A stretch of 64,000 nucleotides of DNA, taken from NCBI GenBank assembly GCA_021927905.1, contig BLLK01000027.1, positions 1-64,000 of the forward strand, read 5' to 3'. The notes under the pieces were generated by a model. It was not told the DNA's origin. It did no database searches and was given only the letters and a program-made list of their open reading frames with translations. The stretch comes from Chaetoceros tenuissimus (Eukaryota; Bacillariophyta; Thalassiosirophyceae; Chaetocerotales; Chaetocerotaceae). Made by a program: the position numbers and the translations under genes. This document shows positions 1 through 9,986 of the stretch, piece by piece (positions within the stretch are counted from its first letter, which is position 1; each line of letters begins with the position of its first letter).

Positions 1-2136
1 AAACTTCAATTTTGTATAGCTAAAGCCAACTTTGAAATGAAGATGTTCAAAAGAAAGTTGGATGGAAAGGGTCACTCCAATGTGGATTTGGATGAGTTAA
101 ATGAAGATCAAAGTGATTTCTATAACTTAGTGTCCAATTCAAGATTGTTCCGTTTTGATTTTGACGGATTCTACAAAGGTGAAGACGGATATGATTTTCA
201 AAAGTTACATTATGATTTTGACTCGAATTTGGAGTCTGGAAAGACATGGCTCAAAGAAACAAAGGACGAATGGGATACTGCCGAATTGCTTCAAAAAAAC
301 ATTCACATTAATTCAAAAACACAAAGACCATACTCTATTGAAGATACCTTCAACAATGAAGCTCAAGAGGAAATTGTCTTTGCAGTTTTATCAAAATTAA
401 AGGAATGGATTGAATTTCCTGATAATGATGCATCAACATTTGAGCCTTTAGTTCTCACAATTCGAGGAGCTGGAGGCACAGGAAAAAGCTTTCTCATTAG
501 AGTTCTGGTTAATGCAATTGAAAGAATGTTTGATGTCAAAGTTACAGCTACTTCTGCTCCCACAGGGTGCGCCGCTTATAACATAGACGGAAAAACGATT
601 CATAGTTTGCTGGGTATTGATCCTTATGACTCCACTAAGGAACTATCGCCGAAGCAAAAAGACCGTGTACATGCACTACTCCACTCTATGATTATGTTGA
701 TCATTGATGAAAGAAGTATGATGAGTCTTGATCTTCTCAATGCAGTTGATAGAAATTGCTCGACCTTTGCACATGGAACAGGAAATAAAAATTCATACTT
801 TGGTGGGATACCTATTGTATTAATGTTTGGTGACGATTACCAATTACCACCAGTTGCTGCTCAAGGCGCATTTGATTTTTTCGACAAAAAGGGATACAAA
901 AATGATCAGCTAAAAGGCACCAATCTTCAAGGAATGCAGGTTCTAAATTTTTGTGTTCAACAAGTGAAATCTTTAACACAGATTCAAAGAATTGAAGACG
1001 GTGAAGATTTGCTTCGAGATGTCACTACTGCCTTGAGAACTACAAATGGACTAACACAGGAGCAAGCACGACAAATCTGCCAATACAATCTAGACAATCC
1101 CAATATTTCTGAGGAAAGACAAAACGAAATTAAAGAAAAAGCTTTATTTGTTTTCACCACAAAAGAAGAAGTTGCTAGACATAATGAAAGTGAATTGCGG
1201 AAAATAGTGAACAAAGACAATCCTTTAATGGAATTTACATTTGACTTGCTCCCAACGGAGAGATCTACCAAATCACATGGAATAAAAAAACATTTTCAAC
1301 TCAAAACTCTCATTGAGGCAAGAGTGGCACTATGCAGAGGCGCTAGGGTGTCCCTAAATAGAAACGTGTGGCAGCGAAAAGGTCTCTTCAATGGAGCCAT
1401 TGGGACAGTAATCGATATCAGATTTGATATGGGACAAAACCCGCTGAATGGAGACTTACCAGTTTACATTGTCATAGATTTTGAAGATTACATTGGGCCA
1501 GCTTGGGATAAAGACAATCCAAAATATGTCCCTATACCAGTTGCAATTCAATATGAAGATAGTAAAATTGCTACGTATGGCTGTTGCATGATACAGTATT
1601 ATCCACTAGATGTTGCTTTTGCAAGAACTCTTCACAAAGTACAAGGTTTAAACGTTGGAGGAAACAATCCAATACGTCTAATGACATTTCATCCAGGGTC
1701 TACAACATTTGAAGGAAATAACCCAGGTCTAGCATATACTGGTATCAGTAGAGCAACATCATTAGGTCGAGGCAATGTAAATCTATCTGCTTTGTACTTT
1801 TGTTGTGAAACTCAACAATCGTTATATGAACGTCTTCGGGATGTGGTTCATAAAAGAAAACGAGTTACAAAATCTAAGTCTAACAAAAGGCAAAAGATAC
1901 TTTCTCAAGCTAGCGATTCTTCCGAAGTTTTTCATGAACCAGAGCTATCAGTAGAAACTTATGAAAAGGTAAAACGAAGAAACATGTGGACTCAATATCT
2001 CGATAAAAGAGAGACAAAAACTCATTTAAAAATTTCTGAACTCGAGAAACAAGATGTGTTAGGGTGGTATCACAACTTTAAAACGATGACATATGAAGAT
2101 CTTCAGACAGTAATAAATTTTCATAAACATTCTTAG
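1..2136 (+). CDS. PIF1-type DNA helicase, Helitron-like, 5' end outside window
   Basis: ATP-dependent 5'-3' DNA helicase of the PIF1/RecD-like superfamily 1B. Counted from the ATG at 37, the Walker A motif GAGGTGKSF lies near residue 143 and the Walker B stretch IIDERSMM near 222. The C-terminal helicase motif has LHKVQGLNVGG and, further on, YTGISRATS near residue 570. The frame stays open upstream of that ATG to base 1, so the protein very probably starts outside the window and 37 is only the first Met seen. Helicases of this type occur as the C-terminal half of Helitron Rep/Hel proteins and as free PIF1 homologues. No Rep (HUH) domain is visible because of the edge, and I saw no clear Helitron 3' hairpin-CTRR after the stop. 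Helicase identity is firm; the Helitron origin is inference. Confidence 0.85.
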   Translation, partial: KLQFCIAKANFEMKMFKRKLDGKGHSNVDLDELNEDQSDFYNLVSNSRLFRFDFDGFYKGEDGYDFQKLHYDFDSNLESGKTWLKETKDEWDTAELLQKNIHINSKTQRPYSIEDTFNNEAQEEIVFAVLSKLKEWIEFPDNDASTFEPLVLTIRGAGGTGKSFLIRVLVNAIERMFDVKVTATSAPTGCAAYNIDGKTIHSLLGIDPYDSTKELSPKQKDRVHALLHSMIMLIIDERSMMSLDLLNAVDRNCSTFAHGTGNKNSYFGGIPIVLMFGDDYQLPPVAAQGAFDFFDKKGYKNDQLKGTNLQGMQVLNFCVQQVKSLTQIQRIEDGEDLLRDVTTALRTTNGLTQEQARQICQYNLDNPNISEERQNEIKEKALFVFTTKEEVARHNESELRKIVNKDNPLMEFTFDLLPTERSTKSHGIKKHFQLKTLIEARVALCRGARVSLNRNVWQRKGLFNGAIGTVIDIRFDMGQNPLNGDLPVYIVIDFEDYIGPAWDKDNPKYVPIPVAIQYEDSKIATYGCCMIQYYPLDVAFARTLHKVQGLNVGGNNPIRLMTFHPGSTTFEGNNPGLAYTGISRATSLGRGNVNLSALYFCCETQQSLYERLRDVVHKRKRVTKSKSNKRQKILSQASDSSEVFHEPELSVETYEKVKRRNMWTQYLDKRETKTHLKISELEKQDVLGWYHNFKTMTYEDLQTVINFHKHS

Positions 2137-2167
2137 GTTACAACTTTACTAACTTTTCCAATATGTA

Positions 2168-2977
2168 TTAATTTCTACTAATATTCGGTATTTCCCCCAT
2201 CATTTCAAGAACGTATCTGTTTATGAGCTTCTGTGCACTCAAATCGGAAAACGGATTCTGTTCTAAATATTGTGATGGGGTGACACCAATTTCATTCGTT
2301 TTCGCCAGTGACTTCAAACCTTGGTTTTTAAATATTTCGTAGATGTCTTCTGTGTTTGGAGTACAAGATGCACATGCTCGATGTAAAGAAAATTCATCTG
2401 TGTCTCCATTGAGGCTTGTCACCCAACGCGAGATTGCATCATAGTCATTGTAACGCCCATTCCTATTTCGTGTAAAAGGAGATCTTTTCATCAACTCAGA
2501 TCCATCAAATACATGTATACCAATTGACGGATTTCCAATACTGCATATTAACAATTTTTCACAATAGAAGAAAGCATCACCAAAAATATGTGTGCAGCTA
2601 AGTGGAATGAATATTGACCTCAGACGTATGCAGGCTGCAAATGCAAAACTTCCAATTACTTCAAGATTCTCTGAAAACACAACTGATCTCAATCTCTTGC
2701 AATACATAAAGGCAGATCTTCTAATATGTTTCACGGTAGGCATAATAACTATTTTCAAATTCTCGCATTTATAAAAAGACTTGAAAGGAATATCTGATAC
2801 TCCTGGCAAAACAATAATCACACGCCAAGATTTTCTTTCAGTTTCACCATAAACAAGTGGTTTATCGTTCTTCCAATCGTAAATCACCTCTCCATTATAA
2901 ACAAAGGTTATCTTCCCATGGTACATTTGCACTCCAGGTTTAAGCTGCCGCAATTCATCAAACTCTATCCACGACAT
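2168..2977 (-). CDS. BspA-type leucine-rich repeat (LRR_5) protein
   Basis: A 269-residue protein with about four to five LRR_5 (BspA-like) repeats between residues 50 and 160, with the spacing '..F..C..L..V..P.....I...AF..C..L'. The N-terminus (VYNGEVIYDW) and the long C-terminal tail with TPSQYLEQNPF and INRYVLEMMGE resemble a large paralogous family I associate with Chaetoceros. No signal peptide or membrane segment is visible, so it is probably intracellular. The function of the diatom family is unknown; BspA repeats elsewhere mediate protein binding. Single exon. It lies tail to tail with the helicase, with a gap of about 30 bp. The C-terminal tail resembles a degenerate ankyrin-type module also seen in the gene at 5071-6150. 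Confidence 0.85.
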   Translation of the reverse strand: MSWIEFDELRQLKPGVQMYHGKITFVYNGEVIYDWKNDKPLVYGETERKSWRVIIVLPGVSDIPFKSFYKCENLKIVIMPTVKHIRRSAFMYCKRLRSVVFSENLEVIGSFAFAACIRLRSIFIPLSCTHIFGDAFFYCEKLLICSIGNPSIGIHVFDGSELMKRSPFTRNRNGRYNDYDAISRWVTSLNGDTDEFSLHRACASCTPNTEDIYEIFKNQGLKSLAKTNEIGVTPSQYLEQNPFSDLSAQKLINRYVLEMMGEIPNISRN

Positions 2978-3595
2978 CTTTCATGTGTACCTTCTTGCAA
3001 TTTGTGCTTGCACATTCAAAAGTATCTTTGTAAATTTGAGTGTCAGCTCTGATCTGAACTGTTGTTCACCCGGAACTAAAGGGGTGAAAAACTTTGTCCC
3101 CACTCTGTCTACGTAGTAGTACACACGACTTACACCACAGGTTTAGTCGAGTCAATTCTTCTTCATTCCTATGCAAATGTAATTCCTATGTGTACTTCAG
3201 TCATACTTCAATCATTGCACATATCTTTTCAAACAATAGACTTTCATCGCTACAAGTCTAGAATCCACAAGAAAACAAACACACAGCAATCAACTAATTT
3301 CAGGTTAGGTAAGTAGATCAAACCTTCTCAATGACACAACAAGTATAAAGTCAATTGGGGCAACGATGAAGGCCTTGCAAGCCATTCCAAATTCGTCGTT
3401 GTAATCAACCCAGGACCAATACAGTGCATAGTTGTTGAATTTCAAAAAACAAAGAGTATATAGTCAATTGGGGCAACGATGAAGGCCTTGCAAGCCATTA
3501 TAAATTCGTCGTTGTAATCAACCCAGGACCAATACAGTGCATACTTGTTTCATAATAAAATTCTAACGTTTACATGTTTGCATATCTATAGTATC
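2978..3595. other. Intergenic region between LRR gene and zinc-ribbon gene
   Basis: This gap of about 620 bp holds the 5' flanks of two divergent genes. Its second half carries the direct repeat reported separately. I see no RNA gene or further coding sequence. Confidence 0.5.
3342..3544. repeat. Direct repeat, two ~89-bp copies at a 113-bp period
   Basis: Copy 1 covers about 3342-3430 and copy 2 about 3455-3544. Both contain the core TCAATTGGGGCAACGATGAA and end in CCAATACAGTGCATA, with only a few differences. They sit just upstream of the gene starting at 3596, so they may be a duplicated promoter segment. Confidence 0.85.
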
Positions 3596-4972
3596 ATGCC
3601 AGGCTCGAAGAATAAAAAGATTAAAGCTGCAAAGAAACTTAAAGCGGCAAATAAGCAAGTAAATACAGCCTTATCGACACTCTTGAGTGGTAGAAACTGT
3701 GTCAATTGTGGCAAAAAGCTCAATACAAAGGTCTCTGCTTACGCTGCAAACATCCAAACACTTCCTTCAAGTGAAATGGATATTGGGTACTGCATCACTT
3801 GTAAAAGCGATGCAGTGCAGACGAGAAAACTGCAGAGAGCTATCCAGAATTTTCCAGTGCTTGTGAATATAATGGAAACTTTGCCTTCAATCACTAGATT
3901 TAAGTTTGTTTTGAATTTGGAGTCTCCTCTTCTTGAATTGTTAGGCCTCAAAACAGAGTACGTTATTCAGTATGGAATAGTTGATGCTATTGCTTCTGAA
4001 TTGTCTGTTGAAGGGTGTCATTTCCTCAACAATATGGACACTGTTGCTAATAGATTCCCTGGCCGGACTTTTACTCATGATGAAGGAGTTGATTTTTCTA
4101 TCATCATCTTCAAACTCCCAGACAATAAAACAAGATTCGCAGCTCTTGGTTCCATTCATCTGCCTTCTTCTGTCCTCATAGAGGAAGCGAAGAGTAGATG
4201 TCTGGAGTTCAACAACTCTGGACATAGATCTGGAGCTTCCACTGGCTTTGTGTTCTCTGATACCACCTCGCATTCGTTAAGTGTTGTCACAAGAAAAGAC
4301 TCCACCGAGTTTGTAGCTTCTCCAAATTCAGTCAACAGCACTGTAGTCTATGACAACACTGGTGCTCTACGAGCTGGAAAAAAACCACCTGGATCAATCA
4401 TTTCTCGTGGAATCTACAACGATATGAAATGCATGCATCGTCTCCGTTCCAAGGAGAAAGCCAAGCGAGCTAACTTGTATCCGAGCTATAGAACCACACT
4501 TTTAGCTGAAATGAAGTCTAGAATTATGTTTTTGGGTGTTGCACAAGAACTAGGTCTTCTTTCACAAAACCCATTTGCAAAGCTTTCTGAGTTCTGCAAA
4601 GCATTTCCAAAATTCTCTGCGGAAAAAATCCTTCTTGAATATGCTTGTAGCACAGGTGAAATGTCTAATTACAATGCCCTACCTGCACATACAGATGGAA
4701 ATACATCTCATGAAGTTGAGACTCTATGTTACAACGGTAGAGTTGCTGCAAATGCTGACAATGAAAATGCAGATGCTATCGTTAAGAATTGGTTGCCAGC
4801 TTTCCTTTATTGCTGTAATGCAGGAGTGCTTTTCAAAATTAAAATGGGAAAACACATCATGCATTGTAACTTAACCAGAATCATGCATGTTGCGGATAAA
4901 TCGAGAAACGATGCAAATTACTCCAGAGCATCTGGACCATGCGGGCCTCATCTTGATAATATTAAATTCTAA
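3596..4972 (+). CDS. Hypothetical protein with N-terminal zinc-ribbon-like Cys pairs
   Basis: A 458-residue protein starting at MPGSKNKK. The frame extends 17 codons further upstream, but that stretch looks like leader sequence, so I prefer the ATG at 3596. The N-terminus is Lys/Ala-rich (residues 1-30), followed by two CxxC pairs (C35/C38 and C66/C69), a spacing that could bind one zinc. The remainder has no domain I recognise. It includes a basic stretch near residue 285 (RLRSKEKAKR) and ends in a Gly/Pro segment. No signal peptide or membrane segment is visible. The neighbours are accessory-type genes, and the next gene is convergent, so this may be a lineage-specific protein. Single exon by reading frame. 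Function unknown. Confidence 0.6.
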   Translation: MPGSKNKKIKAAKKLKAANKQVNTALSTLLSGRNCVNCGKKLNTKVSAYAANIQTLPSSEMDIGYCITCKSDAVQTRKLQRAIQNFPVLVNIMETLPSITRFKFVLNLESPLLELLGLKTEYVIQYGIVDAIASELSVEGCHFLNNMDTVANRFPGRTFTHDEGVDFSIIIFKLPDNKTRFAALGSIHLPSSVLIEEAKSRCLEFNNSGHRSGASTGFVFSDTTSHSLSVVTRKDSTEFVASPNSVNSTVVYDNTGALRAGKKPPGSIISRGIYNDMKCMHRLRSKEKAKRANLYPSYRTTLLAEMKSRIMFLGVAQELGLLSQNPFAKLSEFCKAFPKFSAEKILLEYACSTGEMSNYNALPAHTDGNTSHEVETLCYNGRVAANADNENADAIVKNWLPAFLYCCNAGVLFKIKMGKHIMHCNLTRIMHVADKSRNDANYSRASGPCGPHLDNIKF

Positions 4973-5070
4973 ACTTCTAATAACTTATTATCTAATAGGT
5001 TAAAAACCTTTTAAAATTTTTATTCAAAATTTTTTTTTGAAAGATCATAACCTATTCTTCCAAGAAGACT

Positions 5071-6150
5071 CTACATAGACATGTACTCTTCCATCATCTT
5101 TACGACCAACCAATTGTTACAATCAATTGCATTTCTATTAGAAGAACCAAGAATGTACTCTACAGGAGTCAGCATCAACTCGTCTTTTACAAAAGCGTTC
5201 AAATATCCATGCATGGATACAAGATCTTTAAATCTGGCAAAGTCATCTACTTCTCCATTAATACAAACAAAATGGAAAATATTGTTTCCATTTCCATGGA
5301 AAGTTAACTCTACCTTTGACCCATTCTTGGAGAAAGAGAAAGAAAAGCTTGTATCGTCTTCAATGTTAGATTCATTGTTAGTATCTCCATTAGTAGATTC
5401 ATTGGTAGAAACTGCATTGTAGATATCATCTTCTTCGTCTTCCGAAGACCTCTGTAACAATTCCACATGGAAGTTATCTCTAATGATATTTTCTTTATTA
5501 TCTAACTGTAACATTGTGTAAACACGGGTGAAGAGTTTTGTCTGCACAACCTTCTGCACGTCTTCATCCCATTTTAACTTCAACATGTGCTCTGCTGATA
5601 GTTTCAATGGTACCTTCATCTGAGAAGACTTATTCATTACCCTCATAAGAGAAGATGCTGGAGTATGGTACATAACAACTTTCAATGTTCTTGAACTTAC
5701 AAACTGATCAAAGTGGTTGGTAAACACAAAGCTACCAACCTCACCTGTCTCTACGTTAATCGGGAACCCAATTTGACAACAATTTATATCAAAAAAATTG
5801 ATTAGGTGTTGAAGACAACAACAGTTTGTAACTACCACAATATTAACTTCAACGCTAGAGTTTCCGTCAATCATCATTTCGGATCCAGACTCATCCTTCA
5901 AAGGAACCTTGTAGCTTTTTAGAATATCGTAGTTTGTATCATGTACTCCATCTTCATCCATGTTTGTACTACGGTTTAAGATAAACACATCTATATCATT
6001 GAATGCATATTTTCGGAAAAACATGTGTGTAGCAAAGGAACCTGCAACATAGCAATGATTTAGTTCATAACCAAAAGATTCTTCTAACTCCTCTACTTCC
6101 AAACTAACAGTGAGACATACAGCCTCACAGATATCTGTATAATTGTACAT
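5071..6150 (-). CDS. Protein with nucleotidyltransferase-fold signature
   Basis: A 359-residue protein counted from the Met at 6150; 21 more codons are open upstream, but they read as hydrophobic leader. The N-terminal third carries the polymerase-beta-type nucleotidyltransferase signature: GS at residues 37-38 in VAGSFATH, then the acidic pair D52/D54 in NDIDVFIL. A possible third carboxylate is E101 within VEVNIVVV. A Ser/Asn/Glu-rich stretch follows (about 235-275). The C-terminus (FHFVCINGEVDD, then LTPVEYILGSSN) resembles a degenerate ankyrin unit like the tail of the LRR protein at 2168-2977. Substrate unknown. The fold call rests on motif spacing read by eye, not a profile search. It converges on the zinc-ribbon gene with a gap of about 100 bp. 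Confidence 0.6.
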   Translation of the reverse strand: MYNYTDICEAVCLTVSLEVEELEESFGYELNHCYVAGSFATHMFFRKYAFNDIDVFILNRSTNMDEDGVHDTNYDILKSYKVPLKDESGSEMMIDGNSSVEVNIVVVTNCCCLQHLINFFDINCCQIGFPINVETGEVGSFVFTNHFDQFVSSRTLKVVMYHTPASSLMRVMNKSSQMKVPLKLSAEHMLKLKWDEDVQKVVQTKLFTRVYTMLQLDNKENIIRDNFHVELLQRSSEDEEDDIYNAVSTNESTNGDTNNESNIEDDTSFSFSFSKNGSKVELTFHGNGNNIFHFVCINGEVDDFARFKDLVSMHGYLNAFVKDELMLTPVEYILGSSNRNAIDCNNWLVVKMMEEYMSM

Positions 6151-6906
6151 TTTGTATTTAATGGTTGTAATGAAAAAGCTAACGATTACAATATGCATCG
6201 ACAACAGATTCATACACTGGTCATTTATATGTACAATGAAAATATTATAATGAATTATTCTAATTAAAATATACCTTCAACTAACATATTACAATTTTCC
6301 TACACAATATTCAAATAAGCGTTTAATCACAAATAACAACCTATACTTTTCATATGCCAAAACTGTGCCTATGTACTTCTACGTAGAAACTAAATCTAAT
6401 CCCGCTAATTTTTTCATTCGTGATGTCATCTACCGTTGAAGGCAACCGTTGACAATACAAGAACCACAACACCCTCAGTCTTGTCCTTCTTACGATTAAT
6501 CTCAAATTTTTCTGTTACAACATTTCTGTTCAGACAAAAAACAGTCCTCAACGGTTCATAAAAATGTCATTTGTTTCTTTCATCAAACAAAACCCCCTTT
6601 TGATGCATGTCAAAAAGTTTCGATACCTACATAAACTTGTACTCTTCCGTGTCAACCGTCTAATTGACCTATAAATTTTTTTTTTTGAAAAAACTCAGGA
6701 TTGGAAGCTTAAGTATCATAAAATATCTTCATTACTTAAGACTTTTTATGATCCAAATTCTTTGACGACGAGCTATATATACTAGAATATGCCTCCTGGC
6801 CGGTCTATCGACCCCCCTCCGGTATAATAGATGATATATTATTATAACAGATCATAAGCATCTTTCCAGTAAAACACAAAGTTTCCTAAAGCGATATTTA
6901 ATTAAT
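6151..6906. other. Intergenic, divergent promoter region
   Basis: This is 755 bp between two divergent genes and is AT-rich. An imperfect inverted repeat near 6713-6752 pairs ATCATAAAA with TTTTATGAT. I see no further coding sequence. Confidence 0.4.
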
Positions 6907-8853
6907 ATGCCAAAAAAGAGCAAGAAACCACGTTTGTCAAAGACAGATACAGCGATAGCAATCATAGGTACAGGCCCAGCTTCTCTCTCTACAGCTCTTT
7001 CTCTTCAAAAGGCTGGTTTCGCATCTATCACAATATATGAACGGGATGCTCATTTTACTGCTCGTAAGGACGGTTATGGCTTGACTCTGACATATAATCC
7101 TGCAGGAGCAAGTTCAAATTCCTCGTCATCGGCAAACATTCAGGCTCCATTGAGTCTATTGGGTATTTTAGAAGAACTGGCTCGAAGAGATTGTCCATCG
7201 AGAGCACACTATGTTTTTGATTCTACAGGGAAAATATTAGGATACTATGGTAACAGTTTTCGAAAAGGACATGGATATGGTCAACGAGGTAACTTGGTAA
7301 GTGTCTTTTATTTGTATCTAAAGTGAGGTAAACAATTTTGTCTCATACTTGATGTTTAGAGAATACCAAGGCAAATGCTGAGAAAAGTAATGTTGGATGC
7401 ACTTCTGGAAAGAGATAATGGAGAACATAAAAAGGTGAAAGTTGTATGGGGAAAGAAGTTGTCTTCTTATAAATACGATTGTATGAAAGAATCTCCACAT
7501 AGACCAATCACATTGAGATTTGCAGATGGGTCTACTGAAACTACTGATTTACTTGTAGGCGCAGACGGTGTAAGGAGCACAGTTATCAAGCAATTGTTAT
7601 ACTCTGACACTGAGAAAGAAGTAGCGAAAAACAAAAATTACAATAGTATCCAAATGGAGGAAAATTCATCAAAGAAATCACTGCTTAATTACACTGGGAT
7701 CATGATTATTTTAGGAATCACATCTGACTTCTACCATCCATTACTTGACGAGAGAGGATTCTACACATTGGATGGCAAGCATCGTTTGTTTACTATGCCG
7801 TTTGAAGGAAGTAAAATTGACGATTTAGAAAAGTATGACATTCCACTAAATGATACCTCGATGGGCAAGAAAAGAACACGGAGATACATGTGGCAGTTAT
7901 CATACCATTTAGACAGTATCGAGGAAGCTACAGATTTATCAAAAGGTGGAGCAAATGTTCTATTGAAAGACGTACTAAATCGTACAGAGGGATGGCATGA
8001 TCCTGTACAAACCATGATACAATCAACACCGATGGAAACTATTTGGGGGACTCCATTAATGGATAGGGATCCAAATGACGTACTAAAGCATTGGAATCAA
8101 GTTTACAACAAACGGCAAGGAGAAGTTATCCGAACTGCTGTTATGGGAGATGCAATTCACTCCATGAGCCCATTCAAAGGACAAGGTTGCAATCAGTCTT
8201 TGATGGATGGACCTCTATTAATTCATTGGTTGGAGAAGTCCAATCTAGATTCCGCTATGAAGTGCTTCATGCGCGAAATGGTTCAGCGAACTCGGAAGAA
8301 AGTCATAGCATCACGTCAAGCCGCAAGTTATCTCCATTCAAAGGAAGTCCTCGAGTCTAGTAAAGAAAGCTTTGCTGGAGTCGCCGATGATGATGTGCAA
8401 ACTTTGGTCAAGCTTCTCGAAGAGAATGGAATAAATGCAAATCTTTCTGACAAACTTGATGATAGTATTCAAAGAATAATTATTGAGCATAATTTGGCTG
8501 ATGACGACAAAAAGGATGAATATTCTGATAGCGAAAGCAATGATACTTTGGAGGCCAATGCCCTTGCATGTACAGAGAAAGGATCTCTATCCGAGCTTCG
8601 AAAGCTTTCTTTGAATACATCTGGTGTTCAAGCTATCAAGAATGCCCGAGATGAGAAATTGAATACCTGTCTCCACATAGCAGCGAAGATTGGTTGCTAT
8701 CACACTACTCGCTGGTTGATTTCTGAAATGGGTATGAAGGTAAACACCCAAAATCTAGAAGGACATACTTCTTATGAAATTTCCATACAAAGCGGGCAAA
8801 ACAAGCGTCTAATTTTGCTTTTGGAAAAACTAAGTACAATGGATAAACAATAG
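6907..8853 (+). CDS. FAD-dependent monooxygenase with C-terminal ankyrin-like extension
   Basis: Two exons, 6907-7296 and 7360-8853, joined in phase 0 across a 63-bp intron (GTAAGT...TTTAG), give 627 residues. The product is a class A flavoprotein monooxygenase of the UbiH/PHBH/kynurenine-3-monooxygenase type. It has the N-terminal dinucleotide motif GTGPAS (residues 20-25), the mid-protein motif LLVGADGVRS, and the second FAD motif AVMGDAIHSMSPFKGQG. After the catalytic part, roughly the last 180 residues form an acidic stretch. That stretch is followed by ankyrin-like units (LHIAAKIGCYHTTRWL and EGHTSYEISIQSGQ). The substrate cannot be read from sequence. The ankyrin tail suggests a partner-binding role (inference). 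No targeting peptide is apparent. Confidence 0.85.
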
Positions 8854-8864
8854 ATATTATACCC

Positions 8865-9900
8865 TCATCTTCTTAGGATATCATCAATGACTAATTTGAA
8901 CTCGTCGAAATCTACAACTCCATCACCTGTGCGATCTACAGAGACCAAGAATTCTTTTGCTTCTTCAAGCGATAAGTCCTCATCAAATGCTGATTTCAAT
9001 GCACTTTGCAATTCCTCCGCATCCAAAGTACCATCACCAGATAAATCCATTCTATTGAACAATAATCGTAATCTTTTCTCTTGCATATCAGGATCCAAAG
9101 TTCGTAAGTACGAACTTTCGACATGAAAAAATTCTCTTTTGATCAGCATTATTCTAATTTTTTGTCTTGCGATGGAAAGACCTTTAGCCATTAAGTACAG
9201 TAATACGTGTCCAAGTAGATAAGGTGAACACACATAAACAAAAGGAAAACCTTTTGACTGTTTTGTTGCGATATAAATACTGAGACTCCCCGCAGCACCA
9301 AAGTTGTTTCCTTGCAACTTCCAATAAGTCATCATACCGAAAATACAAAAAGCATCGCAATAATCTCCCAGATATTGCTGAACTGAATTGACACATATTC
9401 CAAGGATGATGGATACAATGCTACTCGATAGAAACGCTTTTGGACTTGGAGGTGTCCTATTGAAAAAGAAGTTCTATGGAGAATCAAGTGAGTTGATTGG
9501 CAAATACACACACATTCAACCAATTATATATGATGTGCGGGTCCAAACTTACAGCTCCACTTGAGATTAAGAAACCACCATGTAAAGTTACGCCGATCTT
9601 ATCTTTGATGGCTTTCTCGAGTATTTTAAGCATTGTCAAAGACATCGACATACCAAATGCAGCCAAGATTGCATCTGCTCTTCTAGATGTGACAAGCAGT
9701 GGTTTGCTAACTTGATCATTAGCAAATGACTTGAGGATAGAGGCTTGCCTCTGTGGATCTGGCCTTCGGAAAGACTTTTTAGCTACATCCTTGAATTTCA
9801 CTTGTTTCACTTTTTCATTTGGGAGGAATTCTTCGTTTTGAGTATCCTCTTGACTAGTGTCCTCCTCGTCCAACTTTTTTCGCCTTCTAAGTTCACTCAT
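8865..9900 (-). CDS. HPP-like membrane protein with two C-terminal EF-hands
   Basis: Two exons on the minus strand, 9900-9553 and 9473-8865, are joined in phase 0 over a 79-bp intron (GTAAGT...CATAG) and give 318 residues. The first ~65 residues are charged. Hydrophobic segments follow from about residue 75 to 215, including GANFFFNRTPPSPKAFLSS and NFGAAGSLSIYI, which resemble the HPP integral-membrane family (moderate to low certainty). The C-terminus has two canonical EF-hand loops, DLSGDGTLDAEE and DRTGDGVVDFDE, so it should bind Ca2+. A Ca2+-regulated channel or transporter is plausible but inferred. The gene is convergent with the monooxygenase, with an 11-bp gap between stops. Confidence 0.8.
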
Positions 9901-9986
9901 TAGTTGAATTCTATCTTACTCTGAAAGCTCAATCAACAGTGCCTTCTCTATTCACATCAAGTGCTTTGAAAAGAGAGAGGTTATGG

